Shown: positions 1 to 8,001 of the stretch, one piece after another | How positions within the stretch are numbered: position 1 is the stretch's first letter | How the letters are laid out: each line of letters opens with the position of its first letter | Notes under the pieces: generated by a model | What the model was told of the DNA's origin: nothing | What the model saw: the letters and a program-made list of their open reading frames with translations, nothing else | Database searches by the model: none | Program-made: the position numbers and the translations under genes | From: CAZTGZ01 sp044339595 | GTDB taxonomy: Bacteria; Bacteroidota; Bacteroidia; NS11-12g; UBA9320 | Length of the DNA stretch: 15,969 nt | Assembly: GCA_044339595.1 (NCBI GenBank) | Contig: JBIIVF010000048.1 | Coordinates: 1-15,969, forward strand | Direction of reading: 5' to 3'

Positions 1-252
1 GATATTTACTTTTTTCGGTCTGGCCTTTTCTACCGAAAGAATTTTCCCTTTCACTTCCTTGCCATTCAAGGCTTCTATGGCCTTATTGGCATCTTCTTCT
101 TTTTTCATTTCAACAAATCCTGAACCGCGATGTTCACCGCTGGCTCTATCATATAACACCTTAGTGCTTTCTACTTCACCATAGGTTTTAAACATCAATT
201 CAAGGTAAAAGGCATTGATGGATTCATCCAAATTTTTTACAAAAAGATTCAT
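1..252 (-). CDS. RNA-binding protein with a single RRM domain (3' end cut by window edge)
   Basis: The first 84 codons of a small RNA-binding protein are present, and the gene continues beyond the left edge. The start is the ATG at 252-250. The RRM signature is clear: RNP2-like LFVKNL at residues 3-8 and RNP1-like RGSGFVEM at residues 42-49, with the expected spacing. The segment ending KARPKK finishes the domain near residue 81. Bacterial RRM proteins of this type are usually little more than one RRM with a basic or glycine-rich tail and bind single-stranded RNA. Many are linked to cold or stress growth, but that role is family knowledge and not shown here. A TAnnTTTG box lies 18 nt upstream of the ATG. 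The gene is divergent from the oxidoreductase to its right. Confidence 0.88.
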   Translation of the reverse strand, partial: MNLFVKNLDESINAFYLELMFKTYGEVESTKVLYDRASGEHRGSGFVEMKKEEDANKAIEALNGKEVKGKILSVEKARPKKVNI

Positions 253-269
253 AGGTCGATTTAAGTAAA

Positions 270-277
270 CAAAGATA
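270..277 (-). promoter_or_regulatory. Bacteroidota -7 promoter element (TATCTTTG) for the RRM gene
   Basis: Read on the minus strand the bases are TATCTTTG, a perfect match to the Bacteroidota -7 consensus TAnnTTTG. It ends 17 nt before the ATG, which would give a leader of roughly ten bases. No convincing TTG -33 element was found at the expected spacing. Confidence 0.5.
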
Positions 278-341
278 AGAAATGCATGAATAAACCTGTC
301 CTTTGAAATGTCATTTCGTGCTTTTTTCATTAATTGCATTC

Positions 342-1364
342 ATGTATCAATCCATCGTTCTCAAAAAATACGGTCCTGCAGAAAATTCATTTGAAATTCG
401 GGATTTCACCTTGGCTGAGCCCGGTTTTCAGGAATTAACCATTCAAACAGAATATTCCGGATTAAACTATGCTGATGTGATGGCGCGAAGGGGTCTCTAT
501 GGTGCTGCACCAAAACCACCCTGCGTGCTTGGATATGACTTGGTTGGAAAAGTTACCAAAGTTGGTGTAGGAGGCGATGAAAGTTTAATCGAAAAACGGG
601 TTCTGGCTTTCACAAGATTTGGGGGGTATGCTTCCCATGTAAACGTCCATCAAAATAACATTATCCTTATTCCCGACCGCTTGGATGGAGCAGCAGCGAC
701 AGCACTCGCCACGCAATATGCTACGGCCTATTACGCGGTGCATTTGCGCAGTCATATCTTACCCGGGGAATTAGTTTTACAACATGCGGCAGCCGGTGGG
801 GTTGGATTGGCGATTTTTCAAATGGTCACAAACTTGGGTGGGATTTGCATAGGGATTACAAGTAATGAAGAAAAAAAATCGCACTTAATTTCTATGGGCA
901 TGCCCCATGTCATCAACCGGAACAAAGAAGACTATGCTGCCTATATTCGCGCCAACTTTCCTGTTGGAGTGCAATGGATTTACAATTCTGTAGCAGGTAA
1001 AAGTTTTAAAAATGACCTTAAATTGTTATCGACAGGAGGCCATATCCTGTTGTATGGTGCTGCAGAAAGATTGCGATCCGGTGCCAATTTCTTCGGAACC
1101 ATCCAACTATTGTGGCAAATGGGACTGATTTTACCCATTAAATTGATGATACAATCAACCGGAGTTACCGGTATCAATATGTTAACGATTGGTGATAAGC
1201 GGCCCGAATTGTTGCGATTTTGTATGGAAAAGGTCATGGAAATGTTCCAAAAAAACCAACTTCATCCTTTGGCCAAATCATATTCCGTATCTGATGTGGC
1301 CCAAGCTCATGCTGAACTTGAAAGTGGAAACAGCATGGGTAAAATCGCTTTAAAATGGGGATGA
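342..1364 (+). CDS. Zinc-independent MDR quinone oxidoreductase, VAT-1-like
   Basis: This is a 340-aa medium-chain dehydrogenase/reductase. The N-terminal GroES-like half contains GLNYADVMARRG and the segment around PPCVLGYDLVGKV. A Rossmann NAD(P)-binding half begins at AAAGGVGLA near residue 150. The later YNSVAGKSF and GGHILLYGAAE segments, and a hydrophobic stretch with tryptophan, resemble the VAT-1 / quinone oxidoreductase branch. The cysteine/histidine ligands of zinc-dependent alcohol dehydrogenases are not seen, so NAD(P)H-dependent reduction of a quinone or enone is likely; the substrate is unknown. The frame is open back to a TTG at 303, but the ATG at 342 (MYQSIVL) is where MDR homology begins, so I chose it. 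The protein is probably cytoplasmic and transcribed alone. Confidence 0.9.
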   Translation: MYQSIVLKKYGPAENSFEIRDFTLAEPGFQELTIQTEYSGLNYADVMARRGLYGAAPKPPCVLGYDLVGKVTKVGVGGDESLIEKRVLAFTRFGGYASHVNVHQNNIILIPDRLDGAAATALATQYATAYYAVHLRSHILPGELVLQHAAAGGVGLAIFQMVTNLGGICIGITSNEEKKSHLISMGMPHVINRNKEDYAAYIRANFPVGVQWIYNSVAGKSFKNDLKLLSTGGHILLYGAAERLRSGANFFGTIQLLWQMGLILPIKLMIQSTGVTGINMLTIGDKRPELLRFCMEKVMEMFQKNQLHPLAKSYSVSDVAQAHAELESGNSMGKIALKWG

Positions 1365-1375
1365 AATCATTTGGT

Positions 1376-1396
1376 ATAAAAAACGCGCTTTTTTAT
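1376..1396. terminator. Possible bidirectional AT-stem terminator hairpin
   Basis: ATAAAAAA at 1376-1383 and TTTTTTAT at 1389-1396 form a perfect 8-bp inverted repeat around a CGCGC loop, 12 nt after the oxidoreductase stop codon. The oligo-A/oligo-T arms would act as a U-tract in either direction. The stem is all A-T and therefore weak, so this could be chance in AT-rich DNA. Confidence 0.35.
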
Positions 1397-1444
1397 CGGA
1401 AGGGCAAAACATAATCAATCAAACTTGGTTAAGAATTGCAAGAC

Positions 1445-2197
1445 ATGATGAAAAATAGGCTTTTCTTAATTTTGAGCTTCCTCGTTTTCGGATCATTCAC
1501 TGTGAATGGGCAAACAGCGGTAGAAATCATTCAGAAATCACAGGATTTGATCAATGGTGCCCAGTCTTATGCTGAAATGGACATCACCATCATCCGGCCC
1601 AAATATACCCGCACCATGTCGATGAAAAGCTGGACCAAAGGAGAAAAATATGCGTTGATGCTCGTCACTGCGCCCGTAAAAGATAAAGGCACCGTCTTTT
1701 TAAAAAGAGATAAAGAAGTCTGGAATTGGGTTCCAAACATCGATCGGAGCATCAAATTGCCTCCAAGCATGATGAGTCAGGGCTGGATGGGCACTGACAT
1801 GACCAACGATGATTTAATTAGGCAGACCTCGCTTACCAAAGATTTCACCCACACCCTTCATGGAACTGAAATGTTAGATGGGATGGAATGCTACAAAATA
1901 ACGTTGGTGCCAAAAGCCAATACAGCCGTGGTTTGGGGAAAGATTACCGTTTGGATAGAGAAAGTGCATTTTAATCAACTCAAAGCCAATTTTTATGATG
2001 AAGATGACGAATTGGTAAACACCTTCAAAGGCAGTGAAATGAAGAAATTTGGAAACAAAACATTGGTTTCTAAATTTGAAATGATTCCGGCTGACAAACC
2101 GGGGAACAAAACGATGATGATTTATAAAACCCTCGATTTTCAGGTGAAATTATCAGATGATTTCTTCACCACCCAAAACATGAAAAAGGTCAAGTAA
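1445..2197 (+). CDS. LolA-fold outer membrane lipoprotein-sorting / lipid carrier protein
   Basis: A 250-aa secreted protein. Residues 1-22 are a signal peptide (MMKNRLFLILSFLVF, cleavage likely just before Gln23). The mature part matches the LolA-like outer membrane lipoprotein-sorting family (COG2834, PF17131). Seen are the stretch GTVFLKRDKEVWNWVPNIDR, then MMSQGWMGTDMTNDDL, and a C-terminal series of beta strands. This fold is an open half-barrel that carries an acyl chain across the periplasm. The frame extends to a TTG at 1436, but the ATG at 1445 (or 1448) gives a normal signal peptide. It is first in the cluster with two permeases, an ATPase and a barrel, with a 2-nt gap to the next gene, so it is probably the dedicated carrier of that exporter. 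It is unlikely to be the housekeeping LolA, because the family and gene context differ. Confidence 0.88.
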   Translation: MMKNRLFLILSFLVFGSFTVNGQTAVEIIQKSQDLINGAQSYAEMDITIIRPKYTRTMSMKSWTKGEKYALMLVTAPVKDKGTVFLKRDKEVWNWVPNIDRSIKLPPSMMSQGWMGTDMTNDDLIRQTSLTKDFTHTLHGTEMLDGMECYKITLVPKANTAVVWGKITVWIEKVHFNQLKANFYDEDDELVNTFKGSEMKKFGNKTLVSKFEMIPADKPGNKTMMIYKTLDFQVKLSDDFFTTQNMKKVK

Positions 2198-2199
2198 TC

Positions 2200-3417
2200 A
2201 TGCTGTTTAAAATAGCCTGGCGAAACCTATGGCGCAGCAAGCGTCGAACCCTCATTACGGCAGGTTCTGTTTTCTTTGCGGTGATTCTCACCATTTTAAT
2301 GAGGAGCATGCAAACCGGCACCTACGATATCATGATTCGCAATGTGGTGGAATATTACACCGGTTACATTCAAGTGCATCAGAAGGGTTATTTTAAAGAT
2401 CAGATTCTCGATAATGCCATGGAGCTTTCAGAAGAAACCCTCCTCAAAATCAAAAAATCGGATGGCATTTCCAATGCAGTTCCCCGCATCGAAAATTTTG
2501 CGTTGGTGTCGGGTAATAACAATACCAAAGGCGCTTTAATTGTAGGAACCGATCCCACGGAAGAAAAACAATTGACCGGGTTGGATAGAAAAATCACCTC
2601 TGGAGAATATTTCGACCAAAAAGATGCAGGTGTGATGTTGGCAGAAGGTTTGGCAGCCCAGCTTGGATTACAATGCGGCGACACCCTGGTGATTCTCGGT
2701 CAGGGTTATCAGGGAAACAGTGCTTCAGGGATGTACCGAGTTACCGGTATTGTGAAATTCGGAAATCCTGAATTGAATAAACGAATGATGTACATGCCTC
2801 TTGAGGAAGCAGCGAGTTTGTTCAGCATGCCGGGGAAGGTTACCTCGCTTTCCCTTGGATTGAAAGATTCTGATAAAACAGAAGAGATCGCAGCGCAGCT
2901 TCAAATGAGTTTGGACACCTCTCAATACGAAGTAATGGGCTGGCGAGAATTGCTCCCTGATTTAGATCAAGGAATTGAAGCCGACAAGTTTGGCGGCTAT
3001 ATTATGGTCGGGATCCTGTATCTTATTATTTGCTTTGGAATTTTCGGCACTCTGTTGATGATGATTGCAGAAAGACAGCATGAATTTGGGGTGCTGATTG
3101 CCATAGGTATGAAGAAAACGCAATTGGGGATTACAGTGTTTATCGAATTGGTCAACATCATGTTAATAGGCACTTTTGCCGGCATGATTGGAGCCATCCC
3201 GGTCATCCTCTATTTCTTCTTTAATCCGTTGAGATTTAAAGGTGATCTGGCAAAGAGTTATGAAAATTTTGGTTTTGAACCCGTGATGCAAAGTTCACTG
3301 GATCCGGCGATCTTTCTCAACAATACTTTGCTAGTATTGATGTTGGCCTTGCTTCTTTCACTGTATCCATTTTTTAAGATCAAAGGCATGAATGCCATAG
3401 ACGCCATGAGAAGATGA
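2200..3417 (+). CDS. ABC transporter permease, LolC/LolE (FtsX-MacB) type, first copy
   Basis: A 405-aa inner-membrane permease. It opens with the typical IAWRNLWRSKRRTLIT amphipathic start and TM1 (about residues 20-40). A large periplasmic domain follows (about 45-265, including the YIQVHQKGY segment common in this family). Three C-terminal helices lie near 266-291, 306-336 and 372-395. This 1+3 TM layout with a periplasmic domain is that of the LolC/LolE/MacB superfamily, whose members use ATP on the cytoplasmic side to lift a substrate out of the inner membrane or periplasm instead of moving it through a channel. The stop codon overlaps the next ATG (ATGA, 3414-3417), which suggests translational coupling. 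It would pair with the second permease and the downstream ATPase as a LolCDE-like complex. Substrate unknown. Confidence 0.92.
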   Translation: MLFKIAWRNLWRSKRRTLITAGSVFFAVILTILMRSMQTGTYDIMIRNVVEYYTGYIQVHQKGYFKDQILDNAMELSEETLLKIKKSDGISNAVPRIENFALVSGNNNTKGALIVGTDPTEEKQLTGLDRKITSGEYFDQKDAGVMLAEGLAAQLGLQCGDTLVILGQGYQGNSASGMYRVTGIVKFGNPELNKRMMYMPLEEAASLFSMPGKVTSLSLGLKDSDKTEEIAAQLQMSLDTSQYEVMGWRELLPDLDQGIEADKFGGYIMVGILYLIICFGIFGTLLMMIAERQHEFGVLIAIGMKKTQLGITVFIELVNIMLIGTFAGMIGAIPVILYFFFNPLRFKGDLAKSYENFGFEPVMQSSLDPAIFLNNTLLVLMLALLLSLYPFFKIKGMNAIDAMRR

Positions 3418-4634
3418 AAATGTTGATTATCATAGCATGGAGAAATATCTGGAGAAGCAAACTTCGGAGCGCGGTGGTCATTGGATCCATTGCCTTGGGA
3501 ATTTGGGCAGGCATGTTCATCATTGCCTTTTCTTGGGGAATGTACGACAGCCGAATTGAGGATGCAGTAGAAAATGAAATTGCCAATATTCAGATCCATG
3601 ATTCTACTTTCACGGATGAATTCAACATATTAAGAGCTATTCCTGATGCCTCCCAAAAGAGGACTGCATTATTGAATCACCCATCCGTAAAAGGGATCAG
3701 CAATAGAAACATTTCGATGGCCATGATCGCTTCTGCAAGAGGAAGCAGCGGCATTCGGTTGATGGGTGTAGATACCGCTGAAGAAAAGTCAGTAAGTGGA
3801 CTTCCCAATAAAATCGAAGAAGGAAAGTACCTCCGCGGCACCAAAAGTAAGCCCATTGTAATTGGGCATCAACTGGCCGATAAACTGAAAGTAAAACTAA
3901 AGTCTTCTGTTGTGATTACCTTGACAGACAGCGCCGGTGAAATTGTCTCAACTGCCTTTAAAGTGGTGGGAATTTATAAAACTGCGAATAGCAAATTTGA
4001 AGAGCTCAATGCCTATGCCCTCCGTGATGACCTTCAGGAAATTACCGGAATGCCCGGAGCCATTCATGAAATGGCCATTGCTCTTCATGAATACAAAGCC
4101 ACGGATTCCACTGCCGACGCGCTTCAAATTATGTTCCCCGGATTGCTCGTGCAAACCTGGGGGGATATTCTCCCTGAAATGGCTTATGCCAATGAAATGT
4201 TCGATCAGATTATGAATTTAATCATTTTTATTATCATGCTGGCTTTGGCATTTGGCATCATCAACACTATGCTCATGGCCATTCTTGAAAGGGTGAAAGA
4301 GATCGGAATGCTCATGGCCGTGGGAATGAACAGGGTGAAAATATTCAGCATGATCATGCTTGAAACTTTCTTTTTAACCATCGCCGGACTACCGGCAGGT
4401 TTGCTCCTATCTTATCTGACCATTGGCTATTTTGGAAACCATGGAATAAACCTGGGCATGTATGCAGAAGCATTGGGCAGTTTCGGTTTTCAAAGCATTG
4501 TTTATCTTAAGGCAGAACCAGAATATTACGGTAGTATGGTGTTTCAGGTATTTTTGGTCGCTGTTATTGCCAGCATTTTCCCAGCCCGTCGTGCACTAAA
4601 ATTAAATCCGGTTGAATCAATTCGCGCTATATAA
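3414..4634 (+). CDS. ABC transporter permease, LolC/LolE (FtsX-MacB) type, second copy
   Basis: A 406-aa permease with the same plan as its neighbour: AWRNIWRSKLRSAVVIG start with TM1 (about 18-40), a periplasmic domain to about residue 265, then three C-terminal helices. One helix contains IMLALAFGIINTMLMAI, and the ending FPARRALKLNPVESIRAI is the usual cytoplasmic tail of FtsX-like permeases. The two copies are clearly paralogous but diverged, as expected for a heterodimer like LolC-LolE rather than a MacB homodimer. The start is fixed by the 4-nt overlap with the first permease. The last base of the stop TAA is the first base of the ATPase ATG (4634), so the three ABC genes are very likely co-translated. 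Confidence 0.92.
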   Translation: MKMLIIIAWRNIWRSKLRSAVVIGSIALGIWAGMFIIAFSWGMYDSRIEDAVENEIANIQIHDSTFTDEFNILRAIPDASQKRTALLNHPSVKGISNRNISMAMIASARGSSGIRLMGVDTAEEKSVSGLPNKIEEGKYLRGTKSKPIVIGHQLADKLKVKLKSSVVITLTDSAGEIVSTAFKVVGIYKTANSKFEELNAYALRDDLQEITGMPGAIHEMAIALHEYKATDSTADALQIMFPGLLVQTWGDILPEMAYANEMFDQIMNLIIFIIMLALAFGIINTMLMAILERVKEIGMLMAVGMNRVKIFSMIMLETFFLTIAGLPAGLLLSYLTIGYFGNHGINLGMYAEALGSFGFQSIVYLKAEPEYYGSMVFQVFLVAVIASIFPARRALKLNPVESIRAI

Positions 4635-5320
4635 TGAAAATCATACAAACAGAAAACCTGACCAAAGTCTATGATAAAGATGATCTCGCTGTGCATGCGG
4701 TGAATGATGTCAGCCTGACCATTGAATCGGGTGAATTTACTGCCGTTGTGGGGCCTTCCGGATCAGGAAAAACTACTTTGCTCAATATTATCGGAGGACT
4801 CGATGAAGCCACCTCAGGCAGTGTAAAAATAGATGATATTGAATTATCGGGTTTGTCGAAAAATGAACTCATAGATTTCAGACTACACAACATTGGATTT
4901 GTGTTTCAATCTTATAACCTGATACCGGTCCTTTCTGCCAGTGAAAATGTAGAGTTCATCATGTTACTTCAAAACAAATCAAAAGAGGAGCGTGACCAAC
5001 GTGTTACCGAGTTACTCCAGGCGGTGGGATTGGGAGACAAAATGAATAATCGGCCTACAGAACTTTCCGGCGGGCAGCAACAAAGAGTTGCCGTGGCCAG
5101 AGCCCTGGCTTCGAAACCAAAGTTTGTATTGGCTGATGAACCTACCGCTAATTTAGACAGTAAATCTGCCACCAATCTGCTCGATATCATGGCACAGCTG
5201 AATCAAACTGAAGGCATTACATTTTTATTTTCTACCCACGACCACAGAGTCATTGAAAGAGCCCGAAGAATTATTACTTTAGAAGACGGAAAAATCGTTT
5301 CCGATGAACAAAAAGCTTAG
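4634..5320 (+). CDS. ABC transporter ATP-binding protein, LolD/MacB family
   Basis: A 228-aa nucleotide-binding subunit with every catalytic motif intact: Walker A GPSGSGKT (residues 40-47), Q-loop VFQSYNL, signature LSGGQQQR, Walker B FVLADEPT followed by the D-loop, and H-loop STHDH. The length and the YDKDDLAVHAVNDVSL opening are typical of the LolD/MacB/FtsE type that energises FtsX-like permeases. It starts on the last base of the upstream permease stop codon and overlaps the following barrel gene by 17 nt. It would be cytoplasmic, bound to the two permeases. LolD-like is inferred from the paired permeases and the LolA-like carrier, since sequence alone does not separate LolD from MacB ATPases. 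Confidence 0.95.
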   Translation: MKIIQTENLTKVYDKDDLAVHAVNDVSLTIESGEFTAVVGPSGSGKTTLLNIIGGLDEATSGSVKIDDIELSGLSKNELIDFRLHNIGFVFQSYNLIPVLSASENVEFIMLLQNKSKEERDQRVTELLQAVGLGDKMNNRPTELSGGQQQRVAVARALASKPKFVLADEPTANLDSKSATNLLDIMAQLNQTEGITFLFSTHDHRVIERARRIITLEDGKIVSDEQKA

Positions 5321-6470
5321 CCTTTGGATCTTAATTTGGTTTATTCCGCTTTCCGTGTTTTCTCAGCATGACACGTTGACGGAACCCCATTCAATACCAT
5401 CTTCAGTAAGTGGTTATCTGAAAGATTTGCGCATGGTTGTGTTGGATGGTAAAGGAAATAGCCAATTGATCAGCTTCTTGCACAATCGGTTTAAATTTAG
5501 CCATCAAATCACTCAAAATCTTTCGATCAAAGGTGAATTTAGAAATAGAATTTTTTATGGACCCGGCTTTGAGTATCAACTATTGGCAAACCAACTTAAT
5601 GCTGATGACGGTTTGTTTGATTTGTCTTTTATCCCCATTAAAGATAAAAGCATCCTCATGAGCACCCAGATTGACCGACTCAGTGGAAATTGGAACAAAA
5701 ACAATTTGGATATCACTGCAGGAAGGCAGCGCATCAACTGGGGAATCAACTTAGTCTGGAATCCCAATGATTTGTTCAATACCTTAAATTTTACTGATTT
5801 CGATTACGAAGAAAGACCCGGAAGCGATGCCTTGAGATTTCAGTATTTCAAAGGCATGAAGGGTTTGGATTTGGCCCTAAGTTTTGAAAGAAATATGGAC
5901 AGCAGTGTTTTCGGTGCCCTGTATAAAACCAATTATAAAGGCTATGATTTACAAGCGCTTGCATCTTACTTTCGAGGGGAAGCCGCCTTGGGTGGAGGTT
6001 GGGCAGGAAGCTTAAAAAACATGGGATTCAAAGGTGAATTTACTTGGTTTAGTGGTACTGATTCAACGCCATCGCTTTTGCTCGTATCTCCTTCATTGGA
6101 TTATACCTTCGGTAATGGCATCTTTACCGCAGTCAGTTTTCTATATCGATCTTCTTCGTCGTCAGCAACCGGCAGCCCACTGATGAACACCGGACCGGCA
6201 GCCGGCAATTTGGATGTTAAAAGCCTTATGCCCAATCAATACAGTGCATTTGTGCAGGCTTCGGGAGCCTTCTCTCCTATTTTAACCGGTAGCATTGCGT
6301 CCATATATGCCATCGATCTAAATGCGGCATTCATCATGCCCAGCATCACCTGGTCATTCAAAGAAAATATGGAGTTTCTGATCTTGGGGCAATCTTACTT
6401 TTCATGGAGCAACCATAAAATAGAATCCCCCTTTCATGCAATTTTTGTCCGCTATAAATGGAATTTTTGA
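5304..6470 (+). CDS. Predicted outer-membrane beta-barrel of the Lol-like ABC operon
   Basis: A 388-aa exported protein. Residues 1-20 are a signal peptide (MNKKLSLWILIWFIPLSVFS, then QHDT). The rest is rich in alternating polar/hydrophobic strands separated by turns and ends in RYKWNF, the C-terminal aromatic signal of outer-membrane barrels. The central motif GRQRINWGINLVWNPNDLF, followed by an acidic FTDFDYEERPGSD stretch, is reminiscent of DUF1302-type barrels that occur beside LolA-like (DUF1329) proteins and lipid-exporting pumps in Proteobacteria. That resemblance is from memory and tentative. The start lies inside the ATPase gene (17-nt overlap), and the ATG gives a perfect signal peptide. 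Likely role: outer-membrane receiver or conduit for the cargo delivered by the LolA-like protein. An unrelated porin is possible. Confidence 0.82.
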   Translation: MNKKLSLWILIWFIPLSVFSQHDTLTEPHSIPSSVSGYLKDLRMVVLDGKGNSQLISFLHNRFKFSHQITQNLSIKGEFRNRIFYGPGFEYQLLANQLNADDGLFDLSFIPIKDKSILMSTQIDRLSGNWNKNNLDITAGRQRINWGINLVWNPNDLFNTLNFTDFDYEERPGSDALRFQYFKGMKGLDLALSFERNMDSSVFGALYKTNYKGYDLQALASYFRGEAALGGGWAGSLKNMGFKGEFTWFSGTDSTPSLLLVSPSLDYTFGNGIFTAVSFLYRSSSSSATGSPLMNTGPAAGNLDVKSLMPNQYSAFVQASGAFSPILTGSIASIYAIDLNAAFIMPSITWSFKENMEFLILGQSYFSWSNHKIESPFHAIFVRYKWNF

Positions 6471-6473
6471 TCA

Positions 6474-7079
6474 TTGAGACTACCTTTGCAACACTTGAAG
6501 AATTTAACCCTGATTGCCCTTTTATCCATTATTCTGGTGTCTTGCAATAAGACAGAAGAAGCGACCGATTTCGACTATTATAATTTCCCTGAATTTTTTG
6601 ATTCTGAAATTCAAAGACTCAATCAAGTCGAACCCTTTGTCATGAATAAAAATGTAACGCTCAACAAAGTTACTGAGCAGAAGGTGATGGTGAGTCCGTA
6701 CATGGCCGAAGAACTTTCCATTTTTAAAAAGATTTCGATCAAACCAATAAACTGGAAAAACCTATACACGCTCGATAGCGCACAAAAACTGGAAAATGGA
6801 TTGTCGGCTTTATATTTCTCTACAAAAGACAAAAAACTGGAGATTAAGCAAGTGATCATCACAGATACTATGGAATGGGACAATGAACGTGCGATATATC
6901 CAAAAATTAACACCCCATTCCAATTACTTTTCCTCACCAACAGTTCCAATTCATTGACCAATTCTACGAAAAAACTGGTGTATCAACCTTCCAATGGATT
7001 TCTGATCAAAGGCAGTCAAAAAACAGTTTTTCTCAAGGGAACCGAATATGCGGTTCGCGCATGGTGGACAAATAATTAA
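6474..7079 (+). CDS. Small lipoprotein of unknown function, end of Lol-like operon
   Basis: I do not recognise this family. The protein has about 201 aa and a lipoprotein signal: hydrophobic LTLIALLSIILVSC with the lipobox cysteine at residue 24. The residues after the cysteine are NKTEEATDFD, an early acidic patch that resembles the surface-export signals described for Bacteroidota lipoproteins. The frame contains no ATG before the signal. The frame opens just after the barrel stop (6468-6470), leaving only TTG codons, at 6474, 6486 or 6495. The 6495 start gives a compact MKNLTLIALL signal and is equally plausible. The remainder looks like a soluble, mostly beta domain without cysteines or catalytic motifs. 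The 3-24 nt gap to the barrel places it in the same operon, so it may be a partner or cargo. Confidence 0.72.
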   Translation: MRLPLQHLKNLTLIALLSIILVSCNKTEEATDFDYYNFPEFFDSEIQRLNQVEPFVMNKNVTLNKVTEQKVMVSPYMAEELSIFKKISIKPINWKNLYTLDSAQKLENGLSALYFSTKDKKLEIKQVIITDTMEWDNERAIYPKINTPFQLLFLTNSSNSLTNSTKKLVYQPSNGFLIKGSQKTVFLKGTEYAVRAWWTNN

Positions 7080-7112
7080 TCCTTACCGCTTTTCAGTTCG
7101 CGTCAAAATTTA

Positions 7113-7120
7113 TTAGTTTG
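7113..7120 (+). promoter_or_regulatory. -7 promoter element (TTAGTTTG) directly before fabD
   Basis: TTAGTTTG differs at one position from the Bacteroidota TAnnTTTG consensus and ends 5 nt before the fabD ATG. Transcription would begin about at the start codon, giving a leaderless or nearly leaderless mRNA. No clear -33 TTG was found. Confidence 0.4.
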
Positions 7121-7125
7121 CCCCC

Positions 7126-8001
7126 ATGAATGCATACATATTTCCGGGACAAGGCTCCCAATTCCCAGGAATGGGGAAAAACCTTTACGACAACCATGAA
7201 AGCGCTCGTGAATTATTTCATCAGGCCAATGATATTTTAGGATTCAGCATCAGTGATGTGATGTTCAATGGCACTGAAGAGGACTTGCGCCAAACCAATA
7301 TCACACAACCGGCCATATTTCTTCATTCCGTTATCTTGGCTAAATGTCAGGAAAATTTCCACCCTGATATGGTCGCGGGTCATTCTTTGGGTGAATTTTC
7401 TGCTTTGGTGGCCAACCAAACCCTTGAATTTGAAGATGCATTGCGTCTGGTGTTTCAAAGAGCCAATGCGATGCAAAAAGCTTGTCAAATGCAACCCGGC
7501 ACCATGGCGGCCATACTGGGATTAGAAGATGAATTGGTTGCAAGAATCTGCAGCGAGATAACAACAGGTATAGCCGTAGCAGCCAATTATAACTGTCCGG
7601 GTCAGTTGGTGATTTCAGGAAGTGTAGAAGGGGTTAATGCGGCCTGCGAAGCGTTGAAATCTGCCGGTGCCAAGCGGGCATTGTTACTTCCGGTCGGAGG
7701 GGCTTTTCATTCACCGCTCATGGAGCCGGCCCGCAAAGAACTCGAAGATGCCATCGCCAACACCCCATTCAATACCCCCGTTTGTCCGGTATATCAAAAT
7801 GTGAGTGCGTCGGCCGTCAATCATCCGGATGAGATTCGAAAGAATTTGATCGCACAATTAACCGCACCCGTAAAATGGACTCAAAGCGTTCGACAAATGT
7901 ATGCGGATGGTGCCAGAAAGTTTATTGAAATCGGGCCCGGTAAGGTACTTCAGGGTTTGGTTAAGAAAATTGTAGATGCTGAGATAGAAGGATTTTCTTG
8001 A
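7126..8001 (+). CDS. fabD: Malonyl-CoA:ACP transacylase (FabD)
   Basis: A 291-aa enzyme that moves malonyl from CoA to acyl carrier protein, supplying the extender unit for fatty-acid synthesis in the cytoplasm. The diagnostic features are the N-terminal FPGQGSQFPGMG, the nucleophile elbow GHSLGE with Ser87, the substrate-carboxylate arginine in FQRANAM (Arg112) and the catalytic histidine in GGAFHSPLM (His195). The late IGPGKVLQGLVKKI is also typical. The length is close to the usual 290-310 aa and no motif is missing. It has its own -7 box and a 46-nt gap from the lipoprotein gene, so it is likely transcribed separately from the ABC cluster. It is convergent with the peptidase gene on its right. 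Confidence 0.97.
   Translation: MNAYIFPGQGSQFPGMGKNLYDNHESARELFHQANDILGFSISDVMFNGTEEDLRQTNITQPAIFLHSVILAKCQENFHPDMVAGHSLGEFSALVANQTLEFEDALRLVFQRANAMQKACQMQPGTMAAILGLEDELVARICSEITTGIAVAANYNCPGQLVISGSVEGVNAACEALKSAGAKRALLLPVGGAFHSPLMEPARKELEDAIANTPFNTPVCPVYQNVSASAVNHPDEIRKNLIAQLTAPVKWTQSVRQMYADGARKFIEIGPGKVLQGLVKKIVDAEIEGFS

Noticed and set aside
303..341. N-terminal extension of the oxidoreductase to a TTG
   Set aside because: The added residues are hydrophobic and lie before the point where the MDR domain starts; an ATG is available at 342.
3258..3599. 113-codon minus-strand ORF across the permease junction
   Set aside because: It is a shadow of two clearly coding permease frames and has no recognisable features.
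6623..6961. 112-codon minus-strand ORF opposite the lipoprotein gene
   Set aside because: The plus-strand frame has a lipobox and operon spacing; the antisense frame has neither.
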